From: Bacteroidales bacterium M8
GTDB taxonomy: Bacteria > Bacteroidota > Bacteroidia > Bacteroidales > Muribaculaceae
Direction of reading: 5' to 3'
Length of the DNA stretch: 64,000 bases
NCBI GenBank assembly: GCA_001689495.1
Contig: LUJS01000004.1
Span: forward strand, 16,620 to 80,619
Part shown: positions 18,701-26,054 of the stretch, piece by piece
How positions within the stretch are numbered: the stretch's first letter is position 1
Layout of the letters: the number at the start of each line of letters is the position of its first letter
Notes under the pieces: generated by a model
Database searches by the model: none
Seen by the model: only the letters and a program-made list of their open reading frames with translations
Told to the model about the DNA's origin: nothing
Translations under genes and position numbers: made by a program

Positions 18701-19382
18701 GCGAGTACTGGTCGCCGAGCGCCGGGAGAAACCTCAGCGGGTTGGCGGTCTGACCGTTGACAATCCTCGCGCCCTGCTCCAGATCGACGGCCACGGCGGC
18801 GGTATTCTTCTCGACCGACACCATCTCGGCCAGAGCGAACAGCAGGAAGAAGCTGTCCCACAGCATGGCGTCGTCAACCTTGAGGTTGGGAAAATGGTCC
18901 ATCCTGTAGCCCGTCATGCGGCCCGTCTCGATGAACGACGGACGCTCGACGACATAATGTTTCTCGAAATCGCCCTTGACCCTATAGCTCGACAGCCTCA
19001 CGTTGCGGGCCTGATCTATGTTCAGCTCCTTGACCTCGGCGGGGTGCAGCGGGGCCAGCCTAAGGCCCGGCACGCCGGGGGCGTCGATGGCGTCATGGTC
19101 GGCAACCGACTCGGGCAGGGCCATGTACAACTCTCCGTCGAGGCGGCACAGGCATCCCGCCACGGGCACAGCGCCCGCGTCGAGGTCCAAGGGCGCGCCG
19201 GTCTCGGGGCCGAAGAGGCCCGACCGTCCCTTGTCGCGGCATACACGGCACCATTTGTCCTGACGGTCGGTGACGCCCGAGGTCAGATAATCCTTGACAA
19301 GATTGAAATTGTCATTGACAAATCGCTGGAATACTTCTCTGTCTATCATGGCAATAAGTGAGGTGGTGAGATGTGTGGCCAT
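15756..19382 (-). CDS. Large membrane-anchored Sel1/TPR-like protein with Cys pairs, CARF cassette
   Basis: A 1208-residue unrecognised protein. Residues 1-495 are predicted cytosolic: Cys pairs CRVC (45-48) and CLC (77-79) plus CYVC (370-373) suggest a zinc-binding fold, and LRKELRNDEGHWEKN around 290-304 contains RNDEGH, which matches the HEPN R-x4-H motif. A coiled-coil (about 445-495) leads to one membrane helix, MLVAGLLVLVAVGLV (501-515). The remaining ~690 residues are helical repeats of the Sel1/TPR kind (AAYRLALMHLRAKG, VEAANMALNYMYGAG). The ATG at 19349 (MIDREVFQRF) is an equally likely start. GC content drops sharply beyond about residue 655. It is the second gene of the cassette. 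A sensor or scaffold is possible; no function is established. Confidence 0.65.
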   Translation of the reverse strand: MATHLTTSLIAMIDREVFQRFVNDNFNLVKDYLTSGVTDRQDKWCRVCRDKGRSGLFGPETGAPLDLDAGAVPVAGCLCRLDGELYMALPESVADHDAIDAPGVPGLRLAPLHPAEVKELNIDQARNVRLSSYRVKGDFEKHYVVERPSFIETGRMTGYRMDHFPNLKVDDAMLWDSFFLLFALAEMVSVEKNTAAVAVDLEQGARIVNGQTANPLRFLPALGDQYSRYIFTAFGLYDKIGRPEKWRDENGKTRLAGYHDRLMGLQEYLNRLPDADRRKVGLEILQLLFLRKELRNDEGHWEKNIADPTREIRDYLLDHVMLIYMLTAVLGFGPEIPALSLNASRTGLYTPVDVAAGLHVSPDLSIMSKCYVCPFSVYDVTSSRLKGRHTFRVTDLSVKEWRLVLKEGKPVMENGEILRDIDRIDYNPVLEGIMEQISGLARGQELTDRKLENIANELVAKIDCSKEEREAIRKQISATTKGMGKRLTGLETKVRRMQLGMLVAGLLVLVAVGLVTCANVRALAVNNGFCYALSQSFLGLNPDRINWPYERGQAIEKDLRERIMKEYDKLESFPELKDEPVFDSRFNRMRMEARDCYRKAVSLYEEAVRKDTVNNTEAAYRLALMHLRAKGTPLSYDKGYKYASIARRHGLNARGLCAFAMIRLDSDRDSLEIESEVFGLRGNTTDPFAPLVTAIWNLAKQKKSMHPDVRKMSESLMDVIDVAALDNDASELAGLFAAQVLLAGLRDGNNQIIPCIDLDKGLMILRWVAENYNSTIAFGYFGALGSSLGLSSFILPAFGVAASTGHVEAANMALNYMYGAGIDPEETRKKWPAIFEREGSVEVNTLLPEMQKAIDEKEYSVAIHKFNEIKAICPDGFEISDHNMIEFIKLNIPDSARNILSLCERLPLREDLEFIGDPDSITRREAAMAYVRSLYAFVGFGGEKEDSIKSDSLLNVAADKGMVEAYITLAMNKYGTLSNGLYHDNADEAFGLMAVAAKHSDRARIWMAEMTRQVSPATSRKYVSEISDSLNLYKIIREIDDAVLDSYVKGVKIGDNKKLRRLDMLLTNSVDLFEPQTVVEENVLLSYLGIMSAIYNRKVSMTEMFSVSSFNKDWTSGLYFMPIEIAINIDVGNVRHLVDDYKGMAGEWLHLPETKTSAYLRTRVEGRIKDQFLNYNPVLPEYPYKVWSRITKGYDLYRMPSEIYQFPE

Positions 19383-19412
19383 GGTGATGGCCGGTGTGTT
19401 TTCTCGTATAGG

Positions 19413-19841
19413 TCAGACAAAACGTGTGGCCAGTGCCCCGAAGCGCTCGGCCAGCCAAGCGGTCTTGTCGGCGGCCTTGTCGCCCTGAATGTCGGTCATG
19501 GCAATCGTCCCCTCGGTCCCGTCGCCGTTCTCGACGACGACAGCCGACTCGACAGTGTCGAACCGGTCCCTGACGGCCGACTCCGAGACCATGCGGGCCA
19601 TGGCGTCGGCGGCCATGTTGGCTATGCCGCACACCGTGCGACCGGGGGCGTTGTCGCCCGGGCAATACTCGAACCGCACGGCGGTGAGCTCGCGCCGCGT
19701 GTCGTCGGCAAACAGGAATGTCGACGATTCGGGCCCCTGCCTGAACAGATAGGCCCTGACATCGCCGTCGCACAGCCCGGCGATGCCGTCGACGACGGCA
19801 TCGGCAGGGAGCGCGGTGATATGTCTGAGGAAAGAAGTCAT
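19413..19841 (-). CDS. Hypothetical protein, first gene of the CARF cassette
   Basis: A 142-residue soluble protein, no signal peptide or membrane helix. It starts MTSFLRHITALPADAVVDG and looks alpha/beta, with strands such as ESSTFLFADDTRRELTAVRF and ESAVVVENGDGTEGTIAMTD. No family is recognised. Its ATG is 20 bases behind the ychF stop, and its stop is 30 bases before the outer start of the Sel1-like gene, so it is positioned as the first cassette gene and may be read from the ychF transcript. Codon use resembles the host genes. Confidence 0.6.
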   Translation of the reverse strand: MTSFLRHITALPADAVVDGIAGLCDGDVRAYLFRQGPESSTFLFADDTRRELTAVRFEYCPGDNAPGRTVCGIANMAADAMARMVSESAVRDRFDTVESAVVVENGDGTEGTIAMTDIQGDKAADKTAWLAERFGALATRFV

Positions 19842-19861
19842 TGTGTAGGAGGATGTGTCGG

Positions 19862-20965
19862 TTATACGTTGAAGAGGAAGTGCATGATGTCGCCGTCCTG
19901 AACGACATAGTTCTTGCCCTCGACAGCCATCTTGCCGGCATCGCGCACGGCGCTCTCGCTGCCCAGCGTCACATAGTCGTCATACTTGATGACTTCGGCG
20001 CGGATGAATCCCTTCTCGAAGTCGGTATGGATGATGCCGGCGCACTGCGGGGCCTTGCTGCCGCGCATGAATGTCCATGCCCTCACCTCGTCGGCTCCGG
20101 CGGTGAAGAATGTCTGCAGGTTGAGCAGGGCGTATGCGGCGCGTATCAGACGTGCCACGCCCGACTCTGACAGGCCGATCTCGGCGAGGAACTCCTGACG
20201 CTCCTCCCAAGTGTCCAGCTCGGCTATCTCGCTCTCGGTCTGGGCGGCCACCACGAGGAGTTGTGCGTTCTCGTCCTTGATGGCCTCGCGCACGGCCTCG
20301 ACATACTTGTTGCCGCCGGCCGCCGACGCATCATCGACGTTGCAGACATAGAGCACGGGCTTTGAGGTGAGCAGGAACAGCTCGCGGCCAAACTTCTGCT
20401 CGTCGGGGGTCTCGAGCTCGACGGTGCGGGCGGGCTTGCCGGCCACCAGCGCGTCATAATACTTCTTCAGCACCTCGTACTGCATCTTGGCCACCTTGTC
20501 GCCGCCGGTCTGGGCCTGCTTCTGGGTCTTGGCCATGCGGCTCTCGACGGTCTCGAGGTCCTTGATCTGCAGCTCGTAGTCGATGATCTCCTTGTCACGC
20601 ACGGGGTCGACGGTGTTGTGTACGTGGGTCACGTTGTCGTCGTCAAAACAGCGCAGCACGTGCAGTATGGCGTCTGTCTCGCGGATGTTGGCAAGGAATT
20701 TGTTGCCCAGACCCTCGCCCTTGCTGGCGCCCTTGACCAGTCCGGCTATGTCGACGATCTCGACGGTCGCGGGCACCACCGAGCGCGGATTGCACATCTC
20801 GACCAGCTTGTTCAGGCGGTCGTCAGGCACGGTGATCACGCCCACGTTGGGCTCGATGGTACAGAAAGGGAAGTTGGCCGACTGGGCCTTGGCGTTGGAG
20901 AGACAGTTGAAAAGCGTAGACTTGCCCACGTTGGGGAGTCCGACAATGCCGCATTGAAGAGCCAT
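19862..20965 (-). CDS. ychF: YchF/OLA1 redox-responsive ATPase
   Basis: A 367-residue Obg-related P-loop ATPase that associates with ribosomes and affects translation and stress responses. The Walker A is GLPNVGKSTLF (residues 8-18), the switch II region is DIAGLVKGASKGEGLGNKFL, and the base-specifying motif is YVCNVDD, a departure from NKxD that fits ATP preference. The C-terminal TGS domain ends KNYVVQDGDIMHFLFNV. Length is normal. A TAACTTTG box at 21003-21010 is a likely promoter element; it overlaps the stop of the gene upstream. Confidence 0.97.
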   Translation of the reverse strand: MALQCGIVGLPNVGKSTLFNCLSNAKAQSANFPFCTIEPNVGVITVPDDRLNKLVEMCNPRSVVPATVEIVDIAGLVKGASKGEGLGNKFLANIRETDAILHVLRCFDDDNVTHVHNTVDPVRDKEIIDYELQIKDLETVESRMAKTQKQAQTGGDKVAKMQYEVLKKYYDALVAGKPARTVELETPDEQKFGRELFLLTSKPVLYVCNVDDASAAGGNKYVEAVREAIKDENAQLLVVAAQTESEIAELDTWEERQEFLAEIGLSESGVARLIRAAYALLNLQTFFTAGADEVRAWTFMRGSKAPQCAGIIHTDFEKGFIRAEVIKYDDYVTLGSESAVRDAGKMAVEGKNYVVQDGDIMHFLFNV

Positions 20966-21007
20966 ATATGATAATGAATTTCGTTTATTTGTAAATAGAG
21001 CACAAAG

Positions 21008-21520
21008 TTAGGCATTTTCGGCCGAATACAGAAACCCCGCGCCCAAAATTTGAGCCCGCAGCAGCGGGGCGTTGTCGGGATGGAGCAGGAAGAGCACGCC
21101 CCGGGCCACGACGGCCTCGTCGATACCCTCGGGAAAGTCAACCCGCAGGTGCCCTGCCGACAGCCGGCATTCGCCCGTGACTATGGCGTGGTCCAAGCCG
21201 CCCCAGTGCGCGTCGAGGTCGGCCAGCACGCGCTCCTCGGTCATCGAGGGCGGATAGCATCTCGCCCCCTCGCGCATGCACAGTCTGGAGGCGTCGGCGT
21301 CGCACCACACAGCCGTCCTCATGCCCACGCCGCGCAGCGCCCTCACCAGAGCCTCGAGCCCCGGCGTGAGCCTGTCGGCCCTCAACAGCACGCGCGCCGC
21401 GGGATAGCGCAGCACGAGGGCGTCGGCCGGGACCGAACTCCCCGCCGCCTTCCTTGTCTTGGGCGCCAGACGCCCCGAACGATAGTCGTCCATCCTCCTC
21501 TCCAGATAATTGTCTGCCAT
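21008..21520 (-). CDS. Hypothetical protein, 170 residues
   Basis: A soluble protein starting MADNYLERRMDDYRSGRLA, a helical N-terminus common to small conserved Bacteroidales proteins, then an alpha/beta region (VLRYPAARVLLRADRLTPG, GMRTAVWCDADASRL, RGVLFLLHPDNAPLLR) that could be Rossmann-like. No family is recognised. It lies between the YoeB toxin and ychF, 12 bases after the toxin stop, so it may be co-transcribed with the toxin-antitoxin pair. Confidence 0.6.
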   Translation of the reverse strand: MADNYLERRMDDYRSGRLAPKTRKAAGSSVPADALVLRYPAARVLLRADRLTPGLEALVRALRGVGMRTAVWCDADASRLCMREGARCYPPSMTEERVLADLDAHWGGLDHAIVTGECRLSAGHLRVDFPEGIDEAVVARGVLFLLHPDNAPLLRAQILGAGFLYSAENA

Positions 21521-21532
21521 GACCTTAAATGT

Positions 21533-21808
21533 CTATTTGTCCTTGTAATGCCCCTCGACCTCGACTACAACCACATACACCTCATTGTCGTGTATGTCAT
21601 ATATTATCCTGTCGTGCGCCGAGATGTGGCGTGAATAAGTGATGTCGCCGCCGCCAACCAGCGGCTCGGGATGCCCGATGCCGGTGCGGGGATGCTTCAT
21701 GATGTCTGCCAGCACCTTGCGGAGCTTATTGAAGAGAACCGGATTCGACTTCTTCCATTTGGCGATAACCCGCTCCGTCTTCTTGTCAAACTTTATGGCA
21801 TACATCAC
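21533..21808 (-). CDS. YoeB/Txe family toxin
   Basis: Type II toxin of the RelE superfamily, a ribosome-dependent mRNA interferase. The 91 residues carry the family pattern: KHPRTGIGHPEPLVG, then SRHISAHDRIIYDI with the basic and His residues of the active site, and the C-terminal EGHY seen in YoeB (here followed by KDK). The start overlaps the antitoxin stop by four bases, the normal toxin-second order. Length is normal and the gene looks intact. Confidence 0.9.
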   Translation of the reverse strand: MMYAIKFDKKTERVIAKWKKSNPVLFNKLRKVLADIMKHPRTGIGHPEPLVGGGDITYSRHISAHDRIIYDIHDNEVYVVVVEVEGHYKDK

Positions 21809-22056
21809 AGACTATCCAGATAACCGTCCAGTTCGGCCTCGTCCCGGCAGGTCACGCAGCGACCCTCGCGACAGGCACGCTCGACCTCGTCGATCCGAGC
21901 CTGCAGCTCGGGGGTGATCATCAGGTCCTCGCGCCCCACGCTGACGAGAGCGTATATCTGATTCTTTCTCCTTATCAGGACAGTCTCGCCCCTGTCGGCC
22001 CTCGCGAACGATGCGGCAAGGTTGTTGCGATAATCCCTTACTGACAATGTTTCCAT
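21805..22056 (-). CDS. YefM/Phd family antitoxin
   Basis: An 83-residue antitoxin with the YefM/Phd N-terminus METLSVRDYRNNLAASFARA that forms the DNA-binding dimer, followed by RGETVLIRRKNQIYALVSV and an extended C-terminus that wraps the toxin. The ATG at 22056 was chosen over 22101 because the promoter at 22079-22110 lies upstream of it and the family start is METLS-like; an AGGA stretch precedes it. It should repress its own operon, with the toxin as co-repressor. Confidence 0.9.
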   Translation of the reverse strand: METLSVRDYRNNLAASFARADRGETVLIRRKNQIYALVSVGREDLMITPELQARIDEVERACREGRCVTCRDEAELDGYLDSL

Positions 22057-22078
22057 ACTGTTTTCCTGTTTTGTTGCA

Positions 22079-22110
22079 CAAAGATAGTTAGTTCTCAACA
22101 CAATAACAAA
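22079..22110 (-). promoter_or_regulatory. Promoter of the YefM/YoeB operon with operator-like palindrome
   Basis: Read on the minus strand: TTTG at 22110-22107, 20 bases, then TATCTTTG at 22086-22079, an excellent Bacteroidetes -33/-7 pair, 22 bases before the antitoxin ATG. The palindrome ACAAATTTGT and two GTGTAC copies lie over and upstream of the -33 box, which suits an antitoxin operator. Confidence 0.7.
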
Positions 22111-22227
22111 TTTGTGTACATAAAAGTGTACTCAATTCCAAGAAATCCTTCCCCGCTTTTTTGGGCCAAAAGAGACCATTGCTCGATTATAATGCCTAAT
22201 TTTGCAGCCTGAATTTCAAGATCAGAC

Positions 22228-23172
22228 ATGAAAGTAGCCCTCATACGCCAACGGCTCAAGCCGTGGATGCTCCCCATAGCCATGGCCGGTGGCGTCCTTT
22301 TCCACAACTTCATCGACGCCATAGCCTTCCTTGCCCCCTATCTTATCTTCGTGATGCTCCTCATCACGTTCTGCAAGGTCAATCCGCGCGAATTCCGCAT
22401 CACGCGCCTCAGCGGCATGCTCATCACCGTCCAGATACTCGGCAGCATCACGGCCTATCTGGCGCTGCTCCCCTTTGGGCGCGTGTTGGCCGAGGGCACC
22501 TTCATCTGCATCTTCTGCCCCACGGCCACGGCGGCGCCGGTCATCACCGGAATGCTCGGTGGCAGCGTGGCCCGCGTGGCGACATTCTCGATAGTCTCTA
22601 ACGTCTCCGTCGCCGTCCTCGCCCCGGTGCTGTTCACCCTCATGGGCACCGCGGCCGACATATCGTTCTTCGAGTCGGTCACGCTGATAGCCACGAGGGT
22701 GGTCCCCCTCATCATACTGCCGCTGTTCACCGCGCTGGCCATGCGCAGGGTCACGCCGCACGCCCACCGCGCGCTGGCCACACGTCAGGGGCTCTCGTTC
22801 TATATCTGGGCAGTGTCGCTGTTCATAGTCGTTGGGCGGGCCGTGAGCTTCGTGATGTCCGAGCCTGCCGACGCCATCCCCGAGATGCTGATGCTGGCGG
22901 GACTGTCGCTCGTGGCGTGCGCGCTGCAGTTCTATGTCGGGGCCCGCATAGGGCGCCGGTGCGGCGACCGCATCTCGGGCGCGCAGGGGCTGGGACAGAA
23001 AAACACCGTGCTTGCCATCTGGATGGCGCTGACCTATCTGCACCCCCTCTCGTCGGTGGCCCCGGCGGCCTATGTGGCGTGGCACAACACGGTCAACTCG
23101 GCACAGCTCTATCTCAAGACCAAAAGAGAGGCCCGTCAAAAACAAAACGGCCCACAGGATGTTAACAATTAA
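22228..23172 (+). CDS. Bile acid:sodium symporter (BASS) family transporter
   Basis: A 314-residue integral membrane protein with nine or ten helices and the family-like elements FCPTATAAPVITGMLGGSV, and NTVLAIWMALTYLHPLSSVAPAAYVAW near the end. The pattern of the Pro- and Gly-bearing crossing helices fits the SBF/BASS superfamily (Na+-coupled organic anion uptake). The substrate is unknown. The gene is divergent from the toxin-antitoxin operon, which shares its upstream region. Confidence 0.75.
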   Translation: MKVALIRQRLKPWMLPIAMAGGVLFHNFIDAIAFLAPYLIFVMLLITFCKVNPREFRITRLSGMLITVQILGSITAYLALLPFGRVLAEGTFICIFCPTATAAPVITGMLGGSVARVATFSIVSNVSVAVLAPVLFTLMGTAADISFFESVTLIATRVVPLIILPLFTALAMRRVTPHAHRALATRQGLSFYIWAVSLFIVVGRAVSFVMSEPADAIPEMLMLAGLSLVACALQFYVGARIGRRCGDRISGAQGLGQKNTVLAIWMALTYLHPLSSVAPAAYVAWHNTVNSAQLYLKTKREARQKQNGPQDVNN

Positions 23173-23217
23173 AAGGAGCGCTTTTAACGCTTTTTTGTAA
23201 ATTTTTCAAAAACCGTC

Positions 23218-23907
23218 ATGGCAAGCAGTATGTATGAGAATCTGATGACCCTCCCCCTGTTCAAAGGGGTGAGCTACAACCGGGTGTCCGAGATCGTAGG
23301 CAAGACCCGCCTCGGTTTCCTCAAGTATCTGCCCGGCGAGATTCTTCTCCGGGCCGGCGAACCGTGCACGGGCATCAAATTCATCATCTCGGGCAGCGTC
23401 AGGCTCACCATACGCAACATCGCCGACCGCTTCAGGGTCATGCAGACGCTCAGCGCCCCGGCGGTCATCTCGCCCGACTTTCTTTTCGGACGCGACACGC
23501 TCTATCCCGCCGACGGCGTGGCCATCGACACCGTGTCGGTGATGCAGATTGCCAAGTCTGACTTCATCGCCCTGCTCAGAGAGGACGACATCATACTCTT
23601 CAACTATCTCAACATCCTGTCCACCAACGCGCAGAAGGCCATAGACGGCGTGCTGGCGCTGACGTCGGGGTCGCTCGAAGAGCGCATAGCGTTCTGGATC
23701 ATAGCCCTGACGCAGCTCGGATCGACCGACATCGTGCTTCAGGCCCGCCAGCGCGACCTCTATGCCCTGTTCGGGGTGCAGCGCACGTCGTTTGTCGCCG
23801 CTCTCGACTCGCTGCGCGAGCGGGGCATCATCACCTATACCTCTAACGAGATACACGTGCTGTCGCGGCGCGACCTCAGGGCCGTGCTGCTCAACGTGAC
23901 CGACTGA
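23218..23907 (+). CDS. Crp/Fnr family transcriptional regulator
   Basis: A 229-residue regulator. The N-terminal cyclic-nucleotide-binding-like beta-roll (LGFLKYLPGEILLRAGEPCTG) is followed by a long dimer helix and a C-terminal winged helix with RDLYALFGVQRTSFVAALDSL as the recognition region. The ligand pocket lacks an obvious cAMP signature, and no Fnr Cys cluster is visible, so the signal is unknown. It follows the BASS transporter by 45 bases, with a short weak hairpin and T-run between them. Confidence 0.9.
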   Translation: MASSMYENLMTLPLFKGVSYNRVSEIVGKTRLGFLKYLPGEILLRAGEPCTGIKFIISGSVRLTIRNIADRFRVMQTLSAPAVISPDFLFGRDTLYPADGVAIDTVSVMQIAKSDFIALLREDDIILFNYLNILSTNAQKAIDGVLALTSGSLEERIAFWIIALTQLGSTDIVLQARQRDLYALFGVQRTSFVAALDSLRERGIITYTSNEIHVLSRRDLRAVLLNVTD

Positions 23908-23910
23908 CTC

Positions 23911-24618
23911 TCAGAGCCGTCCGTTGTCCATATATGAATAGCTGTTGCCGCGGGCTATGATGACGTGGTCGAGCACCCTTATGTCGAGCAGCGCGGCGCC
24001 CTCCTTGATGCGTCGCGTCAGGCTGTCGTCCTGACCCGACGGCGAGGGGTTGCCCGACGGATGGTTGTGCACCAGTATTATCCCCTCGGCCAGACAGTCG
24101 AGGGCACGTTTCAGCAGCAACTTAACATCGACCACCGTCGACGCCGTGCCCCCCTGGGAGATGCAGCGGCGATACCTGACGCGATTGGAGCGCGACAGCA
24201 TCAGCACCCAGAATTCCTCATATTCAAGCGATTCGAGTGTCGGCTGCATCAGCCTCACCACATCGGCGCTCGACCGTATCTGCGGGTCCTCGTGCAGCGA
24301 CGCCTGCTCGCGGTTGCGGCGTCCAAGCTCGAAGGCGGCGGCGAGACTCACGGCCTTTGCCGGGCCCACGCCCTTGTATTTTCCCATCATCTCGTCCATT
24401 GTAAGCGACGCCAGCCTGTCCACGCGGCCGTCGCAGTCGCGCAGTATGCCGCGCGCCATGTCGACCACCGACATGCCGGGGAGTCCGCCGCCAAAGATTA
24501 TCGCCACCAGCTCGGCATCGCTCAGGGCGCGGATGCCCTGCGCCAAAGCCTTCTCGCGGGGTTTGTCGTCCTCGCCGAGGTTCTTGATGGGAATCGAGGA
24601 GAAAGGTATCTCGTCCAT
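23911..24618 (-). CDS. radC: RadC family JAB-domain protein
   Basis: A 235-residue RadC protein. A helix-hairpin-helix region (MGKYKGVGPAKAVSLAAAFELG) leads into the JAB/MPN metal-binding domain with the JAMM motif HNHPSGNPSPSGQD. The biochemical role of RadC is unsettled; the historical link to DNA repair was withdrawn for E. coli. It closes a minus-strand operon with uvrD upstream and lies seven bases behind a lipoprotein gene. Convergent with the Crp-like gene, with three bases between the stops. Confidence 0.95.
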   Translation of the reverse strand: MDEIPFSSIPIKNLGEDDKPREKALAQGIRALSDAELVAIIFGGGLPGMSVVDMARGILRDCDGRVDRLASLTMDEMMGKYKGVGPAKAVSLAAAFELGRRNREQASLHEDPQIRSSADVVRLMQPTLESLEYEEFWVLMLSRSNRVRYRRCISQGGTASTVVDVKLLLKRALDCLAEGIILVHNHPSGNPSPSGQDDSLTRRIKEGAALLDIRVLDHVIIARGNSYSYMDNGRL

Positions 24619-24625
24619 GGGCAGT

Positions 24626-25036
24626 CTATTTCAGTTCATCGGGCCTGAATATCGCCGTGGCCACCGTATCGCCCCCGGCATCGCTGACATAATAGTAGAC
24701 CAGCGAGTATCCGGCCTCGACGGGCACCCTGACAATAGGCTCGCTCATGCCGTGTATCTTCAGCTGCGACACGACATCGCCATGTATCGAGTCTACCAGC
24801 GCCTGCAGGTTGTCGAAGTCGGCGGTGCTCCCCGCGATGTCCATCTTCATGCCCACACTTTTCCCTTCGTGGTCTACCTCCACGTCGGTCCATGTGGTCA
24901 GCGCGTCCATCGCCAGCGGCAGCAGGGTCCTCGACTCGTCGGCCACGGCGTCCACCTTGCCGGCGTTGTCGGTGCCGCAGGCCGCAAGCACGGGCAAGCA
25001 TAGGCACGACAAGCATTTCAGTATCATGTTTTTCAT
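24626..25036 (-). CDS. Small uncharacterised lipoprotein
   Basis: A 136-residue protein with signal peptide and lipobox LAACGTD (Cys20). The mature part is alpha/beta with KMDIAGSTADFDNLQALVDS and a strand-rich end (YSLVYYYVSDAGGDTVATAI). Family not recognised. It follows the glycosyltransferase gene by 19 bases and precedes radC by seven, so it is part of the uvrD-radC operon. Confidence 0.65.
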   Translation of the reverse strand: MKNMILKCLSCLCLPVLAACGTDNAGKVDAVADESRTLLPLAMDALTTWTDVEVDHEGKSVGMKMDIAGSTADFDNLQALVDSIHGDVVSQLKIHGMSEPIVRVPVEAGYSLVYYYVSDAGGDTVATAIFRPDELK

Positions 25037-25055
25037 GGTCTGTTATGATTGATGT

Positions 25056-26054
25056 TTATTTTCCTTTTCTTATCAGTATCTCCTCCTCGATGTCGCGCCC
25101 TCGGCCCAGAAGTATCTTGGTGACGTATGCCTTGATGAATCCGGTGCCATAGCCCACGATCTGTATCACGCTGGCGGGCACGGCCTTGGCGGCGATGACG
25201 ACAGACCTTGTCGACACCAGCGCGTGCACGAATATCGCCGCGAGATACACCCCAATCGGCAACAGCCACCACGGCGACACGAAGATGCCCAAGAGCACCA
25301 GCAGCACGCCGATGACGACCGCGAGGGCCGGCAGGGTGTGCACGAGCTTCATGGAGCCGGGATAGAGCAGCTTAAGCGTGATTCTCGACATGCCGAACAC
25401 ATGCACCTGACGGAAGAACTTGCCGAAATCGACCCTGCGCTTGTGATAGACATAGGCGGGCCTGATCAGGCCTATCGAGAATCCGGCCTGACGTATGCGG
25501 GTGCTCATGTCGATGTCCTCGGAGAACATTTCCCTAAATCCCCCCACCTTGTCGTAGACGCGGCGCGAGAAGCCCATGTTGAACGTGCGGGGCACGAACC
25601 TCTCCATGCTCACCTTGCCGCCGCGTATGCCACCCGTGGTCAGCAGCGAGGTCATGGCATAGCTGATGGCCTTCTGGGTGGTGCTGAACGACTCGTGGGC
25701 GGCGTCCGGACCGCCGAAACAGTCGACCGGGTGCGCGTCGAGCTCGCGCGAGAGTATCTCGAAATAGTCGGGCGGGATGACGCAGTCCGAGTCGAAGAAG
25801 ATGAACCAATCTCCCTCGGCCCGCTCCATGCCATAATTGCGGGCTATGGAGCGCCCCTCGTTCTCCTTGTAGAAATATTTGGACCTGACGCCGGGATAGC
25901 TCCTCACCACGTCGCCGCACGGGTCGGTCGAGCCATCCTCGACGATGACGGCCTCGAAGTCCTTGCATGTCTGGGCGTCGAGGCTCCTCATCAGGTCGGA
26001 CACCTCGTCGATGCGGTTGTAGACGGGGACTATGACGGAAAATCTCGGTGCCAT
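25056..26054 (-). CDS. Family 2 glycosyltransferase, membrane-associated
   Basis: A 332-residue GT-A fold enzyme. The family start RFSVIVPVYNRIDEVSDLMRS, the acidic nucleotide-binding residue region VIVEDGSTDPC, and the metal-binding FFDSDCVIPPDYF are present. Two C-terminal membrane helices (around 240-295: VIGVLLVLLGIFV and onward) anchor it. The acceptor is unknown. It overlaps the nspC stop by one base, a tight operon, though no functional link to polyamine synthesis is obvious. Confidence 0.88.
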   Translation of the reverse strand: MAPRFSVIVPVYNRIDEVSDLMRSLDAQTCKDFEAVIVEDGSTDPCGDVVRSYPGVRSKYFYKENEGRSIARNYGMERAEGDWFIFFDSDCVIPPDYFEILSRELDAHPVDCFGGPDAAHESFSTTQKAISYAMTSLLTTGGIRGGKVSMERFVPRTFNMGFSRRVYDKVGGFREMFSEDIDMSTRIRQAGFSIGLIRPAYVYHKRRVDFGKFFRQVHVFGMSRITLKLLYPGSMKLVHTLPALAVVIGVLLVLLGIFVSPWWLLPIGVYLAAIFVHALVSTRSVVIAAKAVPASVIQIVGYGTGFIKAYVTKILLGRGRDIEEEILIRKGK

